The translations under genes and the position numbers were made by a program. Below, piece after piece: positions 57,955-64,000 of a stretch of DNA of 64,000 nt; positions within the stretch are counted from its first letter, which is position 1; the number at the start of each line of letters is the position of its first letter. This DNA is from Emydura subglobosa (taxonomy: Eukaryota > Chordata > Testudines > Chelidae), in the NCBI GenBank assembly GCA_007922225.1, contig ML680086.1:8125472-8189471 (forward strand). The letters are read 5' to 3'. The notes under the pieces were generated by a model. It saw only the letters and a program-made list of their open reading frames with translations, did no database searches and was not told the DNA's origin.

Positions 57955-58747
57955 GAACATAAGAATGGCCATAATGGGTCAGACCAATGGTCCATCTAGC
58001 CCAGTATCCTGTCTTCCGCCAGTGGTCAATGCCTGGTGCTTCAGAGGGAATGAACAGAACAGGTAATCATCAAGTGATCCATCCCATCGCCCAGTGCCAG
58101 CCTCTGGCAAACAGAGGCTAGGGACACTTCAGAGCATGGTTTTGCATCCCTACCCATCCTGGCTAATAGCAATTGATGGACTTACCCTCCATGAACTTAC
58201 TTTTTTTTTAACCCTGTTATAGTCTTGGCCTTCACAACATCCTCTGGCAAAGAGTGCCACAGGGTGACTGTGCATTGTGTGAAGAAATACTTTCTTTTGT
58301 TTGTTTTAAACCTGCTGCCTATTAACTTCATTTGGTGACCCCTAGTTCTTGTGCTATGAGGAAGAGTAGATAACACTTCCTGATTTATTTCTTCACACCA
58401 TTCATGATTTTATAGACATCTATCATATTCCCCTTAGCCATCTCTTTTCCAAGCTGAAAAGCCCCAGTCTTATTAATCTCTCCTCATATGGAAGCTGTTC
58501 AATGCTCCTAATCATGTTACCCTTTTCTGTACTTTTTCCAATTCCAATATATCTTTTTTGAGATGCGGCAACCAGATTCGCACACAGTATTAAAGATGTA
58601 GATGTACCGTGGATTTCTAAAGAGGCAATATGATATTTTCGGTCTTAGTATCTGCTGCTGCACATTGAGTGGATGTTTTCAGAGAACTATCCACAATGAT
58701 TCAAAGATCTTTCTTGGGGTCTTAAGTAGCTGTTACCATTCATCATT

Positions 58748-58990
58748 TTATATGTATAGTTGGGGATTATGTTTTCCAATGTGCATTACTTTGAATTTAT
58801 CAACATTGAATTTCATCTGCCATTTTGTTGCCTTGTCACTCAGTTTTGTGAGATCCCTTTGTAACTCTTCACAGTCAGCTTTGGACTTAACTATCTTGAG
58901 TAGGTTTGTATCATCTGTGAGTTTTGCTACCTCACTGTTTACCCCTTTTTCCAGATTATTTATGAATATGTTGAACAGGACTGGTCCCAA
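58748..58990 (-). pseudogene. CR1 ORF2 RT palm remnant (older copy)
   Basis: GPVLFNIFINNLEKGVN followed by LTDDTNLLKIVKS. The catalytic DD pair is kept, although the preceding FA of the usual FADD has become LT. The frame stops soon after KHNPQLYI. The C-terminal region continues only as broken pieces. Confidence 0.85.
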
Positions 58991-59066
58991 TACAGACCCT
59001 TGGGGGACACCACTATTTCCCTCTCTCCATTCTGAAAACTGACCATTTATTCCTATCCTTTGTTTC

Positions 59067-59694
59067 CTATCTTTTAACCCAGTTACTGATCCATGAGAGG
59101 ACCTCCCATCTTATCCCATGACTGCTCAGTTTGCTTAAGAGCCTTTGGTGAGGGGCCTTGTCAAAGGCTTTATGAAACTCTAAATCCACTATATCCACTG
59201 GATCACTCTTGTACACATGCTTGTTCACCCCCTCAGAGAATTCTAGCAGATTGAGACATGATTTCCCTTTATAAAAACCATGTTGACACTTCCCCAACGA
59301 ATCGTGTTCATCTATGTGTCCGATTCTGTTCTTTACCATAGTGTCAACCAATTTGCCTGGTATTGAAGTTACAATTACCAGTCTGTAATTACTGGGATCG
59401 CCTCTGGAGCCTTTTTTAAAAATTGACCTCACATTAGCTATCCTCCAATCATCTGGTACAGAAGCTGATTTAAATGATAGGTTACATACCACAGCGAATA
59501 GCTCTGCAATTTCACATTTGAGTTCTTTCAGAACTCTTGGGGGGGATACCATCTGGTCCCGGTGACTTATCACTATTTAATTTATCAATTTGTTCCAAAA
59601 TCTCCTCCGACACCTCATTCTGAAACAGTTCCTCAGATTTGACACCTAAAAAGAATGGCTCCGGTGTGGGAATCTCCCTCACATTCTCAGCCAT
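59067..59694 (-). pseudogene. CR1 ORF2 RT N-terminal remnant (older copy)
   Basis: Two overlapping frames, 59,512-59,694 and 59,067-59,573, together read through the RT fingers: INKL-like DKLNSDKSPGPDGIPP, then CEIAELFAVV, VPDDWRIAN, NYRLVIVTSIPGKLVD, and VDIVDLEFHKAFDKAPH containing the motif A aspartate. A frameshift near 59,540 separates them. Confidence 0.85.
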
Positions 59695-60578
59695 GAAAAC
59701 CCATGCAAAGAATTCATTTGGTTGTGCCGCAATGGCCTTGAGTGCTCTTTTAGTATCTCAATTGTCCAGGGCCCCATTGGTTGTTTAGCCTGCTTCTGAT
59801 GTTCTTAAATTTTTTCATTGTTTTAAGTTTTTGGCTAGTTGTTCCTCAAATTCTTTTTTGGCCTTCCTAATTATATTTTTACACTTCACTTGCCAGAGTT
59901 TATGCTCCTTTCTATTTTCCTCAATAGGATTTAACTTCCACTTTTTAAAAGATGCCCTTTTCCCTCTAACTGCTTCTTTTACTTTGTTTAACCACAGTGG
60001 CACTTTTTTTCACCCTCTTACTATGTTCTCTAATTTGGGGAATACATTTAAATTAAGCCTCTTTTATGGTGTCTTTAAAAAGTTTCCATGCAGCTTGCAG
60101 GGATTTCATTTTTGGCACTGTACCTTTTAATTTCTTTTTAAACTAACTTCCTCATTTTTGTGTGGTTTCCCCTTTCTGAAATTAAATGCTACTGGGATGG
60201 GTTGTTTTGGTGTCATCCTCCCCCACCCCCCAGATGTTAAATTTTATAATTCTATGGTTACTCACTATTACCAAACGGCTCAGCTATAGTAGGACTAAAT
60301 CAAGAATTGCCTCTCCTCTTATGAGTGCCAAGACTAGCTGCTCCAAGAAGCAGTCATTTAAGGTGTCAAGAAACTTTATCTCTGTATCCCACCCTGAGGC
60401 AACATGTACCCAGTCAATATGGGGACAGTTGAAATCCCCCATTATTATTGAGTTTTTTAATATTTATACCCTCTCTAATCTCCCTGAGCATGTCACAGTC
60501 ACTATCACCATCCTGGTCAGGTGGTCGGTAGTATATCCCTACTGTTATATTCTTATTATTCAAGCATGGAATTACTAT

Positions 60579-60823
60579 TCATAGAGATTTCATGGCACAG
60601 GTTGATTCATTTAATATTTTTATTTCATTTGACTCTACACTTTCTTTCAGATATAGTGCCACTCCCCAACCAGTACAACCTATTCTATCCCTCGAATATA
60701 TTTTGTACCCTTGTATAACTGTGTCCCATTGATTATCCTCATTCCACCAAGTTTCTGTGATGCATTTTACATCAATATCCTCATTAAATATGAGGCACTC
60801 AAGTTCACCCATTTTAGTATTTA
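60579..60823 (-). pseudogene. CR1 endonuclease domain remnant (older copy)
   Basis: The N-terminal part of the apurinic-type endonuclease that nicks target DNA. Visible are TKMGELECLIFNEDIDVKCI, read in part, and ITETWWNEDN, whose glutamate is the conserved metal-binding residue of this nuclease family. The domain start has been cut off by the nested CR1. In the same frame it resumes as YARSLN at 62,894-62,911. Confidence 0.85.
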
Positions 60824-60925
60824 AAATCATAGAATCATAGAATAGAATCATAGAATATTAGAGTTGGAAGGGACCTCAGGAGGTCATCTAGTCCAACCCC
60901 CTGCTCAAAGCAGGACTAACCTCAG

Positions 60926-61624
60926 CTATATCGTCCCAGCCAGGGCTTTGTCAAGCCTCAGTTTAAAAACCTCTAAAGATGGAGATTCCACCACCTCCCT
61001 AGGTAATCCATTCCAGTGCTTCACCACCCTCCTAGTGAAAAACTTTTTCCTAATGTCCAACCTAGACCTCCCCATCTGCAACTTGAGACCATTGCTCCTT
61101 GTTCTGTCATCTGCCACCACCGAGAACAGCCTAGCCCCATCCTCCCTGGAACCCCCTTTCAGGTAGTTAAAGGCTGCTATCAAATCCCCCCTCATTCTTC
61201 TCTTTTGCAGACTAAACAAGCCCAGTTTCCTTAGCCTCTCCTCATAAGTCCTGTGCTCCAGCCCCCTAATCATTTTGGTTGCCCTCCGCTGGACTCTCTC
61301 CAACTTGTCCACATCCTTTTTGTAGTGGGGGGCCCAAAACTGGACACAATACTCTAAATGCGGCCTCACCAATACCGAAGGGAGGGGAATAATCACTTCC
61401 CGCGACCTGCTGGCAATGTTCCTCCAAATGCAGCCCAATATGCTATTAGCCTTCTTGGCAACCAGGGCACACTGCTGACTCATATCCAGCTTTTTATCCA
61501 CCGTTACCCCCAGGTCCTTTTCTGCAGAACTGCTGCCTAGCTCGTCGGTCCCCAGTCTATAGCTGTGCATGGGATTCTTCCTTCCTAAGTGGAAGAGTCT
61601 GCACTTATCTTTGTTGAACCTCAT
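60926..61624 (-). pseudogene. CR1 ORF2 C-terminal half (younger copy)
   Basis: A 232-codon stretch from [14 protein letters not shown] to the ORF2 C-terminus. It has the [19 protein letters not shown] block, the [20 protein letters not shown] block, RRATKMIRG, and the end [19 protein letters not shown]. This is the RT thumb and C-terminal part. The start shown is only the first methionine in an open stretch; the true ORF2 began far upstream, beyond the deletion near 61,730-61,764. Confidence 0.92.
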
Positions 61625-61746
61625 TAGATTTCTTTTGGCCCAATCCTCCAGTTTGTTTAGGTCCTTCTATATCCTATCCCTACCTTCCAGGGTATCTACC
61701 ACTCCCCCCAGCTTAGTGTCATCTGCAAACTTGCTGAGGGTTCAAT

Positions 61747-62679
61747 CTACCCCATTTTCCAGAACGGTTGCCAGCTAGACGTGGAGCCATTGATCACTAC
61801 TCGTTGAGCCCTATGCTCTAGCCTGTTCTCTATCCATTTTATAGTCCATTCATCCAACCCATACTTTTTTAACTTGCTGATAAGAATACTGTGAGAGACA
61901 GTAACAAAAACTTTGCTAAAGTCAAGGTATATCACATCCATCGCCTTCCCTACATCCACAGAGCCAGTCGCCTCATCATAGAAAGCAATCAGGTTGGTCA
62001 GGCATGACTTTCCCTTGGTGAATCCGTGTTGATTGTTCCTCATCACCTTCCTCTCTTCCAAGTGCCTTAAAATGGATTCCTTAAGGACCTGCTCCATGAT
62101 TTTTCCAGGGATTGAAGTGAGGCTGACCGGTGTGTAGTTCCCTGGATCCTCTTTCCTCCCTTTTTTGAAGATGGGCACTATATTTGCTTTTTTCCAGTCC
62201 TCAGGGACCTCCCCTTGTTGCCACGAGCTTTCAAAGATAATAACCAATGGCTCTGAAATTACCTCAGCCAACTCCCTCAGCACCCTCGGGTGCATTGCAT
62301 CCAGACCCATGGACTTGTGTATGTCCAATCCTTTTAAATAGTCTTGGACCTGTTCCGTCAGCACTGCGGGATGTTCGCCTCCTTCCCATTCTGTGCCACC
62401 CAGTACAGTAGTCTGGGAGCTGATCTTGTCTGTGAAGACAGAGGCAAAAAAGGCATTGAGTACCTCAGCTTTCTCCACATCCTCTGTCACTAGGTTGCCT
62501 CCCTCATTCTCTAAGGGGCCCACACTTTCCCTAATCTTCCTCTTGTTGGCAACATACCTGTAGAAACCCTTATTGTTCCCCTTCACGTCCCTTACTAGCT
62601 GCAACTCCAATTGCGCTTTGGCCTTCCTGATTTCATTCCTGCATGTTCGAGCAATATTTTTATAATCCTCCCTAGTCAT
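61747..62679 (-). pseudogene. CR1 ORF2 RT, N-terminal half (younger copy)
   Basis: A 310-codon stretch: linker ([20 protein letters not shown], then [13 protein letters not shown]), [20 protein letters not shown], then RT motifs [43 protein letters not shown], and motif [16 protein letters not shown]. In motif A the first aspartate remains, but the usual AFD has become VFV. The frame ends at WQPFWKMG, where the QGS/FNIFIND region is deleted. Upstream it joins, after one in-frame stop (62,698-62,700), the stretch 62,698-62,895. Confidence 0.93.
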
Positions 62680-62697
62680 CTGACCAAGCTTCCACTT

Positions 62698-62893
62698 CTA
62701 GTAAGCTTCTTTTTCGTGTTTATGTTCGCCAATGACTTCTTTGTTAAGCCAAGCTGGACGCCTACCATATTTGCTATTCTTTCTGCACATCGGGATGGTT
62801 TGCTCCTGTGCACTCAATAAGGTTTCTTTAAAATACAGCCAGCTCTCTTGGATTCCTTTCCCCCTCATATTAGCCTCCCAGGGAATCCTGCCC
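62698..62893 (-). pseudogene. CR1 ORF2 pre-RT linker (younger copy)
   Basis: GRIPWEANMRGKGIQESW, FKETLLSAQEQTIPMCRK and GRRPAWLNKEV correspond to the CR1 region between endonuclease and RT. It is in the same frame as 61,747-62,679 and separated only by a TAG. The 5' truncation point of the younger copy falls at the right edge. Confidence 0.9.
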
Positions 62894-63320
62894 ATTTAGA
62901 CTTCTAGCATATGTAAATAAGCACTTTTTAAAATTGTCACGTTTAGCTGTCTTCCATTATGTGATGTAATTGAATGGGACTCTTTTTCATTTGACTTTCT
63001 TATCAGATCCTACCCGTATTTTATCATTTTCCATTCTCTCCTCCTTACTAGGATATAGAGAATCTTCATCAATAGATCCTTCCCTAAAGGTTCTCTGTCT
63101 GAACTCTCTGCATCTGTCAGTTTTCCCCCCAGCCCTTACTTTAAAAACTGCTCTACGACCTTTTTAATTTTAGGTGCCAGTAGTCTGGTTCCATTTTGCC
63201 TTAGGTGGAGCCCATCCTTCCTGTGTAGGCTCCCCCTTCCGCAAAAGATTGCCCAGTTCCTAATAAATCTAACCCCCTCCTCCCTACACCAGCGTCTCAT
63301 CCATGCACTGAGACCCTGCA
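62894..63320 (-). mobile_element. Older CR1, 5' part beyond the nested copy
   Basis: Minus-strand reading from here into 60,818 and below, counting ATTTA once, gives YARSLN joined in frame to TKMGELECL. This recreates the conserved start of the CR1 endonuclease. The remaining 400 bases show no long frame, but resemble upstream CR1 sequence I recall from turtles (ACTGCTCTACGACC, TGGAGCCCATCCTTCC). The outer boundary near 63,320 is approximate. Confidence 0.78.
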
Positions 63321-64000
63321 GCTCTACACCTAGTACTGCAGGCTCGGGTCTAGGGCACAGTCTCTCTGAAGGGGAGAATGGCTGGTGGATTCAGAATTTC
63401 AGATCCCTGGCCCCACTGCTCCCCCATGCTTCTTCCTAAGAACACCCCCTTTCTGCTAGAATGCAGAGACACAGAGCACAGTTCTGTGGTGCAGACCCCT
63501 ATTTCTACATGTGTATGACATTGGGTCCATGGTCCCTCTGTGAAAGGAAGGTCAGGATCTGATCTTTAACCTCCCCCGGGATTAATTTGATGAAGATATA
63601 TTTTCCTTCTACCATGGGAACGGATGCTTGGACTCATGGGTCCCGTTTTCAGCCCTTCCACAGATGTACTACATGACCTTGGCCAACTCACTTGTTGTTA
63701 ATACAACCTGGCTAGGGAACAAATTTTTATCATACCGTTTTCCACTCCATGGGGGAGGGAAAGGTCAAAAGAGCAACCCTGCTCAGTTAGCCAGAGAAGA
63801 TGTTTCTGCTTGTGATCAAAAGTCTTAACTTCAGAAGCATCACTGCAGGATCTCTGTGCGGCACCTCTCTGCAGGGTTATTAATAAGAAATAATTGTTCT
63901 AGGTGTTGAAAGTAAATATCCTTTCCTTTCCATGGCAAAAGCCCTTATCCAAGAATCATTTCATCCACTTTTCCTATTAATTGATAATACTAAATGTTTT
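63321..64000. other. No gene recognised
   Basis: No supported feature to the window edge. Confidence 0.35.

Larger units (their letters stand above)
57955..60823 (-). mobile_element. Older CR1 LINE, antisense, 3' part
   Basis: Read on the minus strand this holds part of the endonuclease domain, the linker, the whole RT region and a 3' UTR ending in a CTTATGTTC-type terminus at the left edge (AACATAAGAATGGCC). Endonuclease blocks TKMGELECL and CITETWW lie at about 60,810-60,720. A PHIDWVHVASGWD block is at about 60,380-60,425. RT blocks VPDDWRIANVRSIFKKG (about 59,460-59,410), CQHGFYKGKSCL (about 59,295-59,250) and LTDDTNLLKIV (near 58,925-58,890) follow. Many frameshifts. It continues at 62,894 beyond a nested younger CR1. 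Confidence 0.92.
60819..62898 (-). mobile_element. Younger CR1 LINE nested in older CR1
   Basis: The insertion is 60,824-62,893, flanked by ATTTA on both sides (60,819-60,823 and 62,894-62,898). Its 3' end is the CR1 hallmark ATAGAATCATAGAATC-type repeat at the left. It carries ORF2 from the linker region to the end, 5'-truncated within the region before RT. It is much better preserved than its host copy: 310-codon and 232-codon open stretches, one in-frame stop, and one internal deletion. That fits a later insertion. Same orientation as the host CR1. Confidence 0.92.

Noticed and set aside
60186..60584. 132-codon plus-strand frame
   Set aside because: It is the reverse of the CR1 endonuclease region, which makes sense on the minus strand.
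1..64000. CRISPR arrays, operons, bacterial signals, viral genomes
   Set aside because: Sequence is vertebrate; no regularly spaced repeats, no dense coding, no intact viral genes.

Overview
This window reads as intergenic or intronic DNA from an amniote, most likely a turtle or another non-avian sauropsid. The reasons are the number of CR1 LINE copies (3' ends carrying ATTCTATGA/ATAGAATC repeats), old MIR-type SINEs, and several hAT-type DNA transposons and miniature elements. The species is inferred. I found no convincing host protein-coding exon, tRNA, rRNA or CRISPR array. Nearly every open frame that makes sense as protein belongs to a transposable element; the rest are chance frames.

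Layout, left to right. 0-7.5 kb: a candidate antisense LTR (1.5-2.0 kb), a decayed sense CR1 (2.1-3.9 kb), a TC/CA microsatellite, a CR1 tail, and a probable antisense LTR-like repeat (6.1-6.9 kb). 7.5-11.4 kb: a Ty3/gypsy retrotransposon corpse with Gag zinc knuckle, RT, RNase H and integrase remnants and short LTR remnants, the 3' one holding a near-perfect hairpin. 11.756-15.068 kb: a complete hAT transposon with 14-bp terminal inverted repeats, 8-bp target duplications and a broken ZMYM1-like transposase. 15.7-19.0 kb: a tRNA-headed SINE, five MIR copies and a miniature element. 21.2-34 kb: mostly unassigned DNA with CR1 fragments, a nested miniature element, and a fold-back insertion at 31.157-31.327 kb for which a paralogous empty site exists 1.6 kb away.

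35-57 kb: sparse DNA with stretches that look like conserved non-coding sequence (36.7, 38.5-39.5, 53.7 kb), several miniature elements (39.5, 41.7, 46.8, 48.2, 55.1, 56.8 kb), an LTR (45.65-46.28 kb) and three copies of a SINE-like repeat. 57.96-63.3 kb: an old antisense CR1 split by a younger antisense CR1 (60,824-62,893). The break is flanked by ATTTA on both sides, and reading across it restores an in-frame endonuclease motif.

Nothing here forms a functioning pathway. The content is a layered record of transposition, and the most informative signals are the datable insertions: CR1 in CR1, miniature element in repeat, the fold-back with its empty-site paralogue, and several elements with intact target-site duplications. 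I did not see a previously undescribed gene system and do not claim one.
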